DNA from: Neisseria gonorrhoeae
GTDB taxonomy: Bacteria > Pseudomonadota > Gammaproteobacteria > Burkholderiales > Neisseriaceae
Length of the DNA stretch: 64,000 nucleotides
NCBI RefSeq assembly: GCF_003315235.1
Contig: NZ_QNRU01000007.1
Coordinates: 1 to 64,000 of the forward strand
Direction of reading: 5' to 3'
Shown here: piece after piece, positions 9,068-20,731 of the stretch
Numbering within the stretch: the stretch's first letter is position 1
Layout of the letters: every line of letters starts with the position of its first letter
Position numbers and translations under genes: made by a program
Notes under the pieces: model-generated
The model's database searches: none
What the model was told of the DNA's origin: nothing
The model's input: the letters and a program-made list of their open reading frames with translations, nothing else

Positions 9068-12000
9068 TCAGAAGAAGACTTCGCGCCAGCTTAAGCGTTT
9101 GATACCGCACATCGGGCCGGTAATATCCAAGCTGTCCAAATCGTTCATCAGCAGGGTGCGCACACCTTTTTTGGAGAAGCAGCGGTTGTTTTTGCCGGGA
9201 CGCCTGCCGGCGGGGTCTATACCGCTGCCGCCCGCATCGCCGTCCGCCGTCGTTGAAAATCCGTCTGTTTCCGTTTCATCCAGGTAACGCACATTAACCG
9301 GTTTGTCGTAAACATATCCGTTCGGGCAGACGGTTTTGCTGTTTTTCCACATGCAGCCTATGGGGACGGACTTGCCGCCGGCGGTTTTCTTATGGCCGGA
9401 ATATTGCGCAACCGAATTGTGATCCGGCACAATCGGGCGCGCGCTTCTCGGAGTCAATGCGCCGCCGTCGGCGGTATTGATGCCCAAAATGGCGGTTTGC
9501 GCGCCACATTTGTCCGCGCCCGTATAGCTGCGGATGGTGACAAAGGCGGTACGCAATACCACGGTCGGTTTGACGGTAACGCGTTGTCCGCCTGTCAATT
9601 TCACCGCCCAGCCCTTGCTGCCCGAACCGTCGGATCTCTTGTTCAGGAATAATGTTTTATTTTCCTGCGTAAGGTTTTGCTCGAGCAGCCCGCTCCCCAA
9701 AACGCCGCGGCTTGCATTTACATTATTCGCCGCCTTATCGTCGTCGAAGATGCCGTAAATATATTGTTCGTCCGTATTCAGTACATCATCTTCGGTCAAA
9801 TCGCTGCCCGTACCGAAGATGACGACGCGTTTGTCTTTCAGTCGGGAAACGGCGGGCGCGGAAGTAATCGGTTTTGTGCCTTGGAAAATAGTGCGTACAG
9901 TCCATTTGGACGGATTGTCGCCGCTCAAATCAAAGCGGTACATATTCCCGCCCCGGTCGCCGGCATAGGCGATATCGACAATGCCGTCCAAATCTTTATC
10001 CACCAGCGTGGGGGACGAAAGCCCGCCTTTGCCGCCGGGCACATCGATTTTTGTAATCGGCGTACCTAAGGTGTCTTTCAAATCATATACATACAGCGCG
10101 GTTTTATTTTCTTGGCTGTCAATATCTTTAGCCGCATAACCGGAGGCGAGGAAGGCGGCGTATTTGCCGTTGCGGATTTTGCCGATTTGCGGCGTGCCGA
10201 CGGTGTAGCCTAATTCCACTTCCACGCGATTTTTGCCGTTTTTGCCGTTATTATCGCCATTTTTGACATCAAACAGGGGAGCGGCGGCCGGATAATTTTC
10301 GTTGATTTTGCTTAAATCCAAGGCATACGCGCCCCTGCCGCCAAGGCCCATTGCGCCGAACATAAACACGTGTTTTTGCCCGCTCAGTTCGACTTGGCGC
10401 AAGACAAAGCCGCCGTCCACGCCGTAGCGGTCGCCCACATAGCCTTTTTCGGCAAAGGCGCGCAGCTCTTTGGCGAGGGTGGAGTCATTGAGAGCGGAAG
10501 TGTCGTTATCAAAATCTTGGCGCGGCATCGTTCCGGGGATGTAGCTGAGCTTCAGATTGTAGCTGCGTTCATCACTGCCGCCGTTTTTTTTGAAGATATG
10601 CACCATCCCGTCGTTCGCGGCGGTTGCCAGATACCCGCCGACCGCCGTTATCGGGCTGTTGACGATGTCGCCCAAATCGCGATTGCCGTTGTTGTCGCGG
10701 ATGCGGTATCTTTGGCTGTATTTGTCTGGTTTTTGGTTAATTAATTTAAATTTATTGTCATTATCGGGACCCCGAACCGTCCAAGGCAGCAGCACTTTTT
10801 TCCACTCGTCGGCTTCAAGATTGACGTTCGCTTCCTTAACAATGCCGAAAGTGTCGTTTTTGCCGGTGTTGTTTCCATTTAAATTGACAAAATCGATGAC
10901 CTCATCCTTGCTTCTACTCAGTCTGATCAAATGTACGCCGTCATCCAATCGGATGATTGTTTGCCGCCCGTTGAAACTCGGCTGTCGACTTTTAATCTCA
11001 CCATCATTCAAAGATTTGAGGGAATAGCGGCCGGGTTTGCCGTGTTCGGTTTTTCTTTTCAGATTTTGAAGGTAGATGCGGCTGCTCGAACTGTCGGGGT
11101 AGGTGGAAACCGAAGCGGAATACATCTCCGCCTTACCATCTTGCCCAGGTCCGAACCACAACGCGGGGGCGGTCAGTGCCGGCGAAAGGGCTTTGGATTT
11201 GGGATTGGGGTTCGGTTCGTTGATGCAGCGGCCTGCTTTGACTTCCGGCAGGCCGAGGCGGACTGTAATGTTCCCTTTATCTTCAATCTTCCACGAAGCC
11301 CAATAACTTAGAAAGCCTCGTCTTATCGTCTCGACGCGCGGTCTCAAGGTGCCCAAATCCACTGTTTTGCCTGGCGCGATATTTTCAATCTGTTTTTTAT
11401 CCAGCAGGTGCAGTTTGGCGTTCAGATAATAGGCCACGGCGGTATGTTCGCGCTGCTGGTCGCCAAGGGAAATAGGGTGGTCTCGTGTCGTAGAGACGAT
11501 GGTTTGATTATTATTGTCTTCACTAAAAGAAGATATCAATTTGTTGAATGATTTGCTATTTTTGACGGTATTCTCGCTGCCCAAATTGAAAGACACGCCC
11601 AACCAGGGATGATCCTTCAATTTGTAAATGGGCGAATTTTCGCGGCTTTTGTCTTCGTATATATCCAGCTTGTTGCCCTTTCTTTGCAACCCTTGTTGAC
11701 CGAAGGCAAATTTGGTCTCATAGACAAGTTGGGGACAGCCTGTGATGTCTCTGCATATGACATCGGCGTAGCTGTAGCCTGCCAGCCCGGGCCGGGTGGT
11801 ATGAATCCAATTGACGGCATTGCCGCGCTTGTTCAGCTCGGCGGTATCAAAGCCGGAAACCTTGCCGTAGGGCGGCAGGTAGGTGGCTGTGCCAAAAACG
11901 ACAATACCGCTTTGTTGGGAAACAAGGGTATCGCTATTGTCGAATGAGACAGAGCCTCCTCCTGTTTTGTTCCTATGATGAGTATATTCGCGCTTCCTGT

Positions 12001-12180
12001 CTTTGTCCTTTATTGAAGATGGCACATTCGACCTTACCTCGGGCTGGTTTTGCCCGTTCATGACAATAGCGTAGTCACGGGCTTGCGCCTGCCCCCCCCC
12101 CCGCCGGTATGGGAAAACATCAAGATGGCGGTATAAAGCGCGGTATGGCGGAAAACCTGCCTTTTCAAAGTTTTATTCAT
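9068..12180 (-). CDS. pilC: PilC/PilY1-family type IV pilus adhesin, phase-variable and OFF as written
   Basis: Pilus-associated adhesin and regulator of retraction that promotes host-cell attachment and transformation. The true start is ATG at 12180: MNKTLKRQVFRHTALY begins a signal peptide whose end is encoded by a G tract (11 C on the plus strand, 12092-12102). With 11 G the frame runs into TGA at the tract's far side after about 40 codons; 12 or 9 G would join it to the long frame starting near 12061 and give about 1037 residues. The long frame has the PilY1 C-terminal propeller and the calcium-binding loop DKDLDGIVD. It ends in a cysteine-containing tail. Whether it is pilC1 or pilC2 cannot be settled here; I see no REP2/CREN promoter element directly upstream. 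Confidence 0.95.
12092..12102. repeat. poly-G phase-variation tract of pilC
   Basis: Eleven C on the plus strand (G on the coding strand) inside the signal-peptide codons. The coding frame before it closes on GGC at 12103 and 30 bases separate the tract from the downstream ATG at 12061, so 11 is out of frame and 12 is in frame. Confidence 0.9.
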
Positions 12181-12362
12181 ATTTTATTCCTTAAGTTTGC
12201 CTTCGCGGGACGGCGCGCCGCGAACGCCGGGGTTCGGTAAACCGCCCGATTCCGCGCCCGCCGGATTGCTGATTGAAAAGCTTACCTCCCCATTTTAACT
12301 TTGCGCACTTATCACGGTAAAGCGTTTTTTAGCAAACCGCCGCAGATGCCCGACCGGTCCGG

Positions 12363-12382
12363 ATTCCCGCCTGCGCGGGAAT
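12363..12382. repeat. single dRS3 repeat upstream of pilC
   Basis: ATTCCCGCCTGCGCGGGAAT, identical to the copies at 7875 and 8949. Confidence 0.9.
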
Positions 12383-12475
12383 GACGGCATCGGTTTGACG
12401 GTATTTAATTGAATTGCGGAAATTGACGGATTCAGTGAGATTGGCGGGATGAAGCCTACCCTATAGCCCGCCTTT

Positions 12476-12628
12476 TATAGCGGATTAACAAAAACCGGTA
12501 CGGCGTTGCCCCGCCCCGACTCAAAGGGAACGGTTCCCTAAGGCGCCCAAGCACCGGGCGGATCGGTTCCGTACCATTTGTACTGCCTGCGGCCCGCCGC
12601 CTTGTCCTGATCTTTGTTAATCCGCTAT
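12476..12628. repeat. Correia element (CREE), full-length copy 1
   Basis: About 153 bp bounded by TATAGCGGATTAACAAAAA and its inverse TTTGTTAATCCGCTAT. The internal part contains the GGTACGGCGTTGCC and CAAGGCGGCGGGCC-type blocks found in the copies at 26636 and 48484. Full-length CREE usually contain an IHF-binding site and can bring promoters; this one lies between pilC and the DnaA-box cluster. Confidence 0.92.
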
Positions 12629-12630
12629 GC

Positions 12631-13080
12631 TTATACACAACCAGACAAAAGCCATCTTATTGAAATATCATAAGATTTACTCAAAAATCTTATTTTCTCC
12701 ACCACTTATGCACAAACTCGGATACACACTCTGCCAATATGCAGAAAAAAAGACATTCGCGCCGACACCTTTTCATCCCCACAAGTTCCAAACACATTTC
12801 CGGCTTAAATATCCACAGCATTCCCGTTCTTAAAGGCACCGGCAGCCATTCGGTAAAGAAAAGCGGGATGTCGTCCGCACAACAAGCAAACTATCCACAA
12901 AACTTATTCCCCACGAAAAACAATCCACAGGTATGCACAAAAGGGAATCCTCCTTACCGACACCCTTTTAAAACGGCAATTCAGATGATTTTAAAAATAA
13001 AAAAAAGTTACCCACAGAAAATTCCCCATATCAATATAATCATCGTTTTATTATTTAAACCTTATATTTTATTTATAACC
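12631..13080. other. oriC: candidate chromosomal replication origin (DnaA-box cluster plus AT-rich stretch)
   Basis: Gene-free segment between pilC and gnd. DnaA-box-like 9-mers, all in one direction: TTATACACA (12631), TTATGCACA (12706), ATATCCACA (12809), CTATCCACA (12891), CAATCCACA (12921), GTATGCACA (12931) and TTACCCACA (13008). The two first fit TTATNCACA exactly; the others differ at one or two positions. They are followed directly by a very AT-rich stretch (13017-13080), as expected of an unwinding element. Genes to the left run mostly leftward and those to the right mostly rightward, and the plus strand changes from C-rich to G-rich here. dnaA is not in the window. Assignment is inference. 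Confidence 0.55.
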
Positions 13081-13210
13081 CTTCAGGGAAACGGCACGGC
13101 AAAGCGTAAAGGCATCTTTTCAAAAAATTAAAAAGTTAAGGATTGTTAAACAAGTGTAAATCAGGTAGAGTTGCAGCCGATAAATTAAATCTATAACGGA
13201 GCTTCCTGCA

Positions 13211-14659
<1,449 letters not shown>

Positions 14660-14672
14660 TTCCGTTGCCGAA

Positions 14673-14699
14673 ATGCCGTCCGAACCGTTCGGACGGCAT
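14673..14699. terminator. inverted DUS-variant hairpin after gnd
   Basis: ATGCCGTCCGAACC and GGTTCGGACGGCAT form a perfect palindrome followed by TTTGTTTT, 13 bp after the gnd stop. Confidence 0.85.
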
Positions 14700-14721
14700 T
14701 TGTTTTGCAGGAAATAGAAAG

Positions 14722-15993
14722 ATGTTCCAATGGCTTTATGATGTATTGTGGCTGCTTGCGCCGATATGGATACGGCGTTATTTGGACAAACGCTCCGGAA
14801 GTGCCCCGGCATACCGGGCGCATAGGGACGAGCGTTTCGGCAAGCCGCATCCGAATCCCGTTACCGGCGCGGTTTGGATACACGCCGTTTCGGTCGGAGA
14901 AACGCGTGCCGCCCAGCCCTTGATACGCGAGTTGCGGCGGCGTTTTCCCGATGCGCCGCTGCTGATGACGCAGATGACCCCGACGGGACGGGAAACCGCG
15001 CAAGTTCTGTTTCCCGATGCGCAATGCCGCTATCTTCCGTATGACAAAAAAACGTGGGTACGGCAGTTTTTGCGCGAACACCGCCCGATGTTCGGCATTT
15101 TGATGGAAACCGAAATCTGGCCCAATCTGATGAAGGAATGCCGGCGAGCGGGTGTGCCGCTGTTTTTGGCGAATGCGCGGCTGTCGGAAAAATCGCTGAA
15201 CGGTTATCTGAAAGTCCGCCGCCTGATCCGTCCCGCAGCCGCTTCGCTGACGGGCTGTCTGGCGCAGACGGAGGCGGATGCGGCGCGGTTGGCGAAATTG
15301 GGCGCGGCATCCGTGCAGGTGTGCGGCAATACCAAATACGACCTGATGCCGTCTGAAGACATGAAAACGCTGGCGGGGCAGTTTGAAAAACGCATCGGAG
15401 GCCGGCCGGTTGCCGTGTGCGGCAGCACGCGCGTTTATCGGGGCGAAGACGAGGCGGAAAAACTGCTGGCGGCGTGGCAACAATATCGCGGCGATGCCCT
15501 GCTGGCCGTCGTGCCGCGCCATCCCGAGCATTTTCAGACGACATTTGAAACGGCGAAACGCTTCGGGTTTAAGGTTCAGCGGCGCAGCGACGGTTTGCCG
15601 GTCGAACCCGATACGCAGGTGTGGGTAGGCGACAGTATGGGCGAGCTGTATGCGTATTACCTGTGCGCCGATGTCGCTTTTGTCGGCGGCAGTCTGGTCG
15701 GTTCGGGCTGTCAGAACATCATCGAACCGCTTTCCTGCGGCGTTACGACGATATTCGGCTTTTCGACCTACAATTTTTCCGAAGCCTGCCGGCACGCCTT
15801 GGCATCGGGTGCGGCGGTTCAAGTCGAATCGGCGGACGCGTGGCGTGAAGCCGTTGAAAAAACCTTATCTGGCGAGGGGGGCGGAATGCAGATGCAGGCG
15901 CGCGTGGACGGCTTTATCGCACAACATCGCGGAGCGGGCGCGAGAATCGCCGAGGCGGTGCGGGAAGCGGTATGCGGACATCGGGGGCGATAG
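14722..15993 (+). CDS. waaA: 3-deoxy-D-manno-octulosonic acid (KDO) transferase
   Basis: Transfers KDO from CMP-KDO to lipid IVA, the first core step of lipooligosaccharide synthesis at the inner membrane. 423 residues. The N-terminal hydrophobic helix (residues 2-17) anchors it; the catalytic Glu60 is in VSVGETRAA; the C-terminal CMP-binding half contains GGSLVGSGCQNIIEP. The start at 14722 follows CAGGAAATAG; the frame is open further upstream through the gnd 3' end, but that extension lies in gnd coding DNA. Contains a DUS near 15346. Confidence 0.95.
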   Translation: MFQWLYDVLWLLAPIWIRRYLDKRSGSAPAYRAHRDERFGKPHPNPVTGAVWIHAVSVGETRAAQPLIRELRRRFPDAPLLMTQMTPTGRETAQVLFPDAQCRYLPYDKKTWVRQFLREHRPMFGILMETEIWPNLMKECRRAGVPLFLANARLSEKSLNGYLKVRRLIRPAAASLTGCLAQTEADAARLAKLGAASVQVCGNTKYDLMPSEDMKTLAGQFEKRIGGRPVAVCGSTRVYRGEDEAEKLLAAWQQYRGDALLAVVPRHPEHFQTTFETAKRFGFKVQRRSDGLPVEPDTQVWVGDSMGELYAYYLCADVAFVGGSLVGSGCQNIIEPLSCGVTTIFGFSTYNFSEACRHALASGAAVQVESADAWREAVEKTLSGEGGGMQMQARVDGFIAQHRGAGARIAEAVREAVCGHRGR

Positions 15994-16033
15994 TGATACA
16001 ATCCGTATCCGAGTTTTCCGGTTGGAGCATCGT

Positions 16034-16483
16034 ATGAGTATTTATGCCGTCGCGCACATCATCCACCTGTATTGCGCCACCGCCTTTGTCGGCGGCGTGT
16101 TTTTTGAAGTGCTGGTTTTGTCCGTCCTGCATACGGGACGGGTGTCGCGCGAGGCGCGGCGCGAAGTGGAAAAGGCAATGTCTTACCGCGCCGTCAGGGT
16201 GATGCCGTTTGCGGTCGGACTGCTGTTCGCCAGCGGCATCGTGATGGCGGCAAACCGCTACCTTCCTATATCGGGCGAACCGTTTGCCACTTCCTTCGGT
16301 ACGATGCTGACGTTGAAAATCCTGTTGGCGTTCAGCGTGTTGGCGCACTTCGCCATCGCCGTCGTCAAAATGGCGCGTTCCACGCTGACGGTCGGCTGGT
16401 CGAAATACATACACGCCGTCGTCTTTACCCATATGCTGCTGATTGTCTTTTTGGCAAAAGCGATGTTTTATATCAGCTGGTAA
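16034..16483 (+). CDS. small four-helix membrane protein, possibly CopD-like
   Basis: 149 residues with four predicted membrane helices (about residues 2-30, 55-75, 87-110 and 125-147). Histidines lie in or near helices (H8, H11, a HF near 110 and VVFTHM near 130), a pattern seen in CopD-like and other heme- or copper-binding small membrane proteins, but no diagnostic motif is clear. Start chosen at ATG 16034 (TTGGAGC upstream), because the upstream open frame overlaps waaA. It sits 32 bp before the TerC/Alx gene on the same strand. Confidence 0.7.
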   Translation: MSIYAVAHIIHLYCATAFVGGVFFEVLVLSVLHTGRVSREARREVEKAMSYRAVRVMPFAVGLLFASGIVMAANRYLPISGEPFATSFGTMLTLKILLAFSVLAHFAIAVVKMARSTLTVGWSKYIHAVVFTHMLLIVFLAKAMFYISW

Positions 16484-16515
16484 CACAACTACATTTCAAA
16501 TCAGGAGATTGAACC

Positions 16516-17490
16516 ATGACAGAATATCCCGGCATCGGGTCGCCGTTGTTTTACGGCGTTTTTTTTGCGGCAGTGCTGGTCATGATTGCCTTGGATATGT
16601 TTTCGCTGAAGAAAAACGGCAGCCATAAAGTCGGCATCAAAGAAACCTTGGCATGGAGCGGCTTGTGGGTTGCCGTATCCTGCCTGTTCGCAGGCTGGCT
16701 GTATTTCGAACTCGCCGGCAATCCCGGCTACGGCGCGGCAGCCGCAAAAGAAAAAGTATTGGAATTCTTTACCGGCTACATTTTGGAAAAATCGTTGGCA
16801 GTCGACAATATTTTCGTGTTCCTGATGATATTCGGCTACTTCAAAGTCGCACCGCAGTTTCAACACCGCGTGCTGCTGTACGGCGTATTGGGCGCATTGG
16901 TATTGCGCACCGTCATGATTTTCGTCGGCGCGGCACTGGTTCGGCAGTTCGAGTGGATTCTGTATCTGTTCGGCGCGTTCCTGCTCTATACCGGCATACA
17001 CATGATGAAGCCCGAAGGAGATGAGGAAGAGGATTTGGCAAACAGCAGGCTGCTGAATGCCGTCAAGAAAGTCGTTCCGGTCGGCACGGCGTTTCACGGC
17101 GAGAAATTTTTTACCGTCGAGAATGGCAAAAAAATCGCCACGCCGCTGTTTTTGGTGCTGATTATGATTGAATTGAGCGATGTCGTTTTTGCCGTGGACA
17201 GTATCCCCGCCGTCTTTGCCGTTACCACCGATCCGTTTATCGTGCTGACTTCCAATATTTTCGCTATTTTGGGTTTGCGGGCGATGTATTTCCTGCTGGC
17301 GGATGTGGCGGAACGCTTTATCTTCCTGAAATACGGCTTGGCATTCGTGTTGGGTTTTATCGGTGTGAAAATGCTGGTGATGCATTGGGTACACATCCCG
17401 ATTTCCGTTTCGCTGTCGGTCGTGTTCGGCGCGTTGGGTGCATCGATACTGACCTCGTTAATTTATACGAAAAAACAGCCTGATAAATAA
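16516..17490 (+). CDS. alx: TerC/Alx-family integral membrane protein
   Basis: 324 residues with the TerC-family arrangement of seven to nine helices and paired acidic motifs in membrane helices: EKSLAVDNIFVF (about residues 91-102) and ELSDVVFAVDSIPAVFAVT (about 220-238). Alx/TerC proteins are linked to manganese export and pH or tellurite stress; the family is certain, the substrate is inference. An AGGAG lies eight bases before the ATG. I see no yybP-ykoY-like manganese riboswitch in the short 5' gap. tRNA-Lys follows. Confidence 0.88.
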   Translation: MTEYPGIGSPLFYGVFFAAVLVMIALDMFSLKKNGSHKVGIKETLAWSGLWVAVSCLFAGWLYFELAGNPGYGAAAAKEKVLEFFTGYILEKSLAVDNIFVFLMIFGYFKVAPQFQHRVLLYGVLGALVLRTVMIFVGAALVRQFEWILYLFGAFLLYTGIHMMKPEGDEEEDLANSRLLNAVKKVVPVGTAFHGEKFFTVENGKKIATPLFLVLIMIELSDVVFAVDSIPAVFAVTTDPFIVLTSNIFAILGLRAMYFLLADVAERFIFLKYGLAFVLGFIGVKMLVMHWVHIPISVSLSVVFGALGASILTSLIYTKKQPDK

Positions 17491-17517
17491 AACGCCGTCT
17501 GAACGCCGACAAAATGG

Positions 17518-17542
17518 TTGACAGCATCAGGCTTGATGTATA
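17518..17542 (+). promoter_or_regulatory. promoter of tRNA-Lys
   Basis: TTGACA at 17518-17523 with TATAGA at a 15-bp spacing (or TAGACT at 17 bp), about 17 bp before the tRNA 5' end. Confidence 0.65.
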
Positions 17543-17558
17543 GACTTTCAAAGTTTTC

Positions 17559-17634
17559 GGGTCGTTAGCTCAGTCGGTAGAGCAGCGGACTTTTAATCCG
17601 TTGGTCGAGCGTTCGAATCGCTCACGACCCACCA
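17559..17634 (+). tRNA. tRNA-Lys (anticodon UUU), CCA encoded
   Basis: 76 nt including the encoded CCA. Acceptor arms GGGTCGT and ACGACCC pair; the D-arm is GCTCAGTCGGTAGAGC, the anticodon loop CTTTTAA has anticodon TTT, and the T-arm contains GTTCGAATC. A rho-independent terminator follows at 17646. Confidence 0.98.
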
Positions 17635-17645
17635 GGTAAAGCAAA

Positions 17646-17679
17646 AAAGCTGAGTTTTCAAAACTCGGCTTTTTTTTTG
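17646..17679 (+). terminator. rho-independent terminator of tRNA-Lys
   Basis: GCTGAGTTTT and AAAACTCGGC pair across one base and are followed by nine T. Confidence 0.9.
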
Positions 17680-17855
17680 TTTTCCGACAATCCTTGTTCG
17701 GAAAGCGCGGCATTTCGTCAAATTCTTTGGTGCGGCTTCCGTATTTTTCCCGAAAATCCCTTATAATTCCGCCTCTGCAACCTTCATCGGGTGATGCTTT
17801 ATGCATTGTCCCGAGTATTGAAATATTAGCAAGTACCCACCAGGAGGGAACAAAC

Positions 17856-19109
17856 GTGGACAAACTGAAAATCTCCGCAAACGGCCCGCTCAACGGGGAA
17901 ATAACGGTCTCGGGCGCGAAAAACGCGGCATTGCCGCTGATGTGCGCGGGTTTGCTGACATCGGGTACGTTGCGCCTGAAAAACGTCCCTATGCTGGCAG
18001 ATGTCGCAACCACGCAAAAGCTGCTTCAGGGCATGGGCGCGCGCGTTCTGACCGACAATATCAGCGAATTTGAAATCAACGGCGGTACGGTCAACAATAC
18101 CTGCGCCCCTTACGAATTGGTTCGGACGATGCGCGCTTCGATTTTGGTGCTTGGCCCGACGCTGGCGCGTTTCGGCGAGGCGCAAGTCAGCCTGCCGGGC
18201 GGCTGCGCCATCGGTTCGCGCCCCGTCAATCAGCATTTGAAAGGCTTGGAAGCGATGGGGGCGGAAATCGCCATCGAACACGGTTACGTCAAAGCCAAAG
18301 GCAAACTCAAAGGTGCGCGCGTGGCGATGGATGTCGTTACCGTCGGCGGTACGGAAAACCTGCTGATGGCGGCGACGCTGGCGGAAGGTACGACGGTTTT
18401 GGAAAACTGCGCCATCGAGCCTGAAGTGGTCGATTTGGCGGAATGCCTGGTCAAAATGGGCGCGAAAATCAGCGGCATCGGAACATCGACCATGATTGTG
18501 GAAGGTGCGGGCGAGCTGTACGGCTGCGAACACAGCGTCGTCCCCGACCGGATTGAAGCGGGGACGTTCCTGTGTGCGGTGGCGATAACCGGCGGCAGGG
18601 TGGTTTTGCGGAATGCCGCCCCGAAAACGATGGAAGTGGTGTTGGACAAACTGGTCGAGGCAGGTGCGGTGATTGAAGCGGGCGACGATTGGATCGCCAT
18701 CGATATGCGGCAGCGTCCGAAGGCGGTGGACATCCGCACGGTCGTCCATCCCGGCTTCCCCACGGATATGCAGGCGCAGTTTATGGCATTGAATGCTGTG
18801 GCGGAAGGAAGCTGCCGCGTGGTGGAAACGATTTTTGAAAACCGCTTTATGCACGTTCCGGAGTTGAACCGGATGGGGGCGAACATTACAACCGAGGGCA
18901 ATACGGCATTTGTGCAGGGTGTGGAACGGCTTTCCGGCGCGGTCGTCAAGGCGACGGATTTGCGCGCGTCCGCCAGCCTCGTTATCGCCGGTTTGGCGGC
19001 GCGCGGCGAAACCGTGGTCGAACGGATTTACCACTTGGATCGCGGTTATGAAAATATTGAAAAAAAACTCGGCAGCGTCGGTGCGAACATCGAGCGCGTA
19101 TCCGGCTGA
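17856..19109 (+). CDS. murA: UDP-N-acetylglucosamine 1-carboxyvinyltransferase
   Basis: First committed step of peptidoglycan synthesis: adds enolpyruvate from PEP to UDP-GlcNAc; the fosfomycin target. 417 residues starting at GTG 17856, preceded by AGGAGGG at seven bases; the open frame upstream has no such signal. K22 in SGAKNAALP and Cys117 in [11 protein letters not shown], the fosfomycin-reactive residue, are intact. A TATAAT-like box near 17763 may be its promoter. Confidence 0.97.
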   Translation: MDKLKISANGPLNGEITVSGAKNAALPLMCAGLLTSGTLRLKNVPMLADVATTQKLLQGMGARVLTDNISEFEINGGTVNNTCAPYELVRTMRASILVLGPTLARFGEAQVSLPGGCAIGSRPVNQHLKGLEAMGAEIAIEHGYVKAKGKLKGARVAMDVVTVGGTENLLMAATLAEGTTVLENCAIEPEVVDLAECLVKMGAKISGIGTSTMIVEGAGELYGCEHSVVPDRIEAGTFLCAVAITGGRVVLRNAAPKTMEVVLDKLVEAGAVIEAGDDWIAIDMRQRPKAVDIRTVVHPGFPTDMQAQFMALNAVAEGSCRVVETIFENRFMHVPELNRMGANITTEGNTAFVQGVERLSGAVVKATDLRASASLVIAGLAARGETVVERIYHLDRGYENIEKKLGSVGANIERVSG

Positions 19110-19119
19110 TCGGGTTGCG

Positions 19120-19146
19120 ATGCCGTCTGAAGGCTTCAGGCGGCAT
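19120..19146. terminator. inverted DUS hairpin after murA
   Basis: ATGCCGTCTGAAGG and CTTCAGGCGGCAT face each other (one arm has a T to G change), 11 bp after murA and 44 bp before pgk. Confidence 0.75.
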
Positions 19147-19189
19147 CAATTGTTTCTGTATCGCAAACACTGATTGAAAAGGACTGATT

Positions 19190-20383
19190 ATGGCATTTTT
19201 AAAACTGACCGAACAAAACGTGCGGGGCAAAACCGTCCTCATCCGCGCCGATATGAACGTGCCGTTCAAAGGCGGCAAAATCAGCGACGACACCCGTATC
19301 CGCGCCTCGCTCGCGTCCGTCAAATACTGCTTGGACAACGGCGCGTCCGTTATTGTGATGACCCACTTGGGCCGCCCGACCGAAGGCGAGTTCCACCCCG
19401 AAGACGACGTTGCGCCCGTTGCCGCGCACTTGGGCGGCCTGTTGGGCAAAGACGTGAAAGTATTGAACGACTGGCGCGAAAACAAACCGGCTTTGAACGC
19501 GGGCGATGTCGTGATGTTGCAAAACGTGCGTATCAACAAAGGCGAGAAGAAAAACGATTTAGAACTGGGCAAAGCCTACGCCGCCTTGTGCGACGTGTTC
19601 GTCAATGATGCGTTCGGCACCGCACACCGCGCCCAAGCTTCGACCGAAGCCGTTGCCCAAGCCGCGCCCGTCGCCTGCGCCGGCGTATTGATGGCGGGCG
19701 AACTCGACGCTTTGGGCAAAGCCCTGAAACAGCCCGCGCGCCCGATGGTGGCGATTGTTGCCGGCAGCAAAGTGTCCACCAAGCTGACCATCCTCGAATC
19801 GTTGGCGGACAAAGTCGATCAGCTTATCGTCGGCGGCGGCATCGCCAACACATTCCTGTTGGCAGAAGGCAAAGCCATCGGTAAATCGCTGGCGGAACAT
19901 GATTTGGTGGAAGAATCCAAAAAAATTATGGCGAAAATGGCGGCCAAAGGCGGTTCTGTGCCGCTGCCGACCGATGTCGTCGTTGCCAAAGCCTTTGCCG
20001 CCGATGCCGAAGCGGTGGTAAAAGACATCGCCGACGTTGCCGAAGACGAGATGATTTTGGACATCGGCCCGAAATCCGCCGCCGCGCTTGCCGATTTGCT
20101 TAAAGCCGCCGGTACGGTCGTTTGGAACGGGCCGGTCGGCGTGTTCGAGTTCGATCAATTCGCAGGCGGCACGAAAGCCCTTGCCGAAGCCATCGCCCAA
20201 AGCAAAGCGTTCTCGATTGCGGGCGGCGGCGACACGCTGGCGGCGATTGCCAAATTCGGCGTTACCGAACAAATCGGCTACATCTCCACCGGCGGCGGCG
20301 CGTTCCTTGAGTTCTTGGAAGGCAAAGAGCTGCCTGCCGTAGCCGCTTTGGAAAAAACGCGGCGAGTAAACGGTTTGATATAA
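19190..20383 (+). CDS. pgk: phosphoglycerate kinase
   Basis: Glycolysis/gluconeogenesis: 1,3-bisphosphoglycerate + ADP to 3-phosphoglycerate + ATP. 397 residues, typical bacterial length. Signature [16 protein letters not shown] near residue 16, HLGRP near 61, the hinge and nucleotide region with NGPVGVFE and the C-terminal GGGDTLAAI are all present. AAAGGA precedes the ATG. Confidence 0.97.
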
Positions 20384-20387
20384 AAAA

Positions 20388-20425
20388 ATGCCGTCTGAAA
20401 CGAAATGGTTTCAGACGGCATTTTT
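20388..20425. terminator. bidirectional inverted DUS terminator between pgk and bolA
   Basis: ATGCCGTCTGAAAC and GTTTCAGACGGCAT around a six-base loop, flanked by A7 on one side and T5 on the other, so it can serve both converging genes. Confidence 0.9.
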
Positions 20426-20434
20426 GTGTGGCGG

Positions 20435-20683
20435 TTATTGTGCTTTGGCAGCCCATTCCGCCGGAGTGGCGGCAACCGAAATGGAAAGTGCGTGCAGTTC
20501 GTTGCTTTCCAGTTGGGCTTTGAGTCCGTCTTTAATCAGGCGGTGGCGCGCGAGGCGTGCCTTGCCTTCAAATTCTGATGAAACGATGACGGCGAAAAAA
20601 TGGTGTCCGTCGCCTTCTACTTCGATGTGTTCGCATTTTGCCACGCCTGCAATCAGGGCCTTGACTTGTTCGGGTGTCAGCAT
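20435..20683 (-). CDS. BolA/IbaG-family protein
   Basis: 82 residues covering the whole BolA fold, of the short IbaG/YrbA type rather than BolA proper. The family element HFFAVIVSSEFEGKARLARH contains the conserved His pair and the FEGK-RHR region; Cys17 is a possible Fe-S co-ligand. Such proteins pair with monothiol glutaredoxins in iron-sulfur trafficking. In many proteobacteria ibaG neighbours murA, which lies 1.3 kb away here. Confidence 0.9.
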   Translation of the reverse strand: MLTPEQVKALIAGVAKCEHIEVEGDGHHFFAVIVSSEFEGKARLARHRLIKDGLKAQLESNELHALSISVAATPAEWAAKAQ

Positions 20684-20731
20684 AGTGGGGAGTCCTTATT
20701 GGGGAAATGCGCCATTATACTGGCAAATCGA

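Noticed and set aside
12739-13131. A 130-codon plus-strand frame in the origin candidate region
   Set aside because: Low-complexity Lys/His/Pro composition, no Shine-Dalgarno, and it covers the DnaA-box cluster and the AT-rich stretch.
16484-16515. A manganese riboswitch before the TerC/Alx gene
   Set aside because: The gap is only 32 bp and the upstream region is coding, so there is no room for one.
17826-19034. A 402-codon minus-strand open frame across murA
   Set aside because: Antisense shadow of murA with biased composition and no family features.
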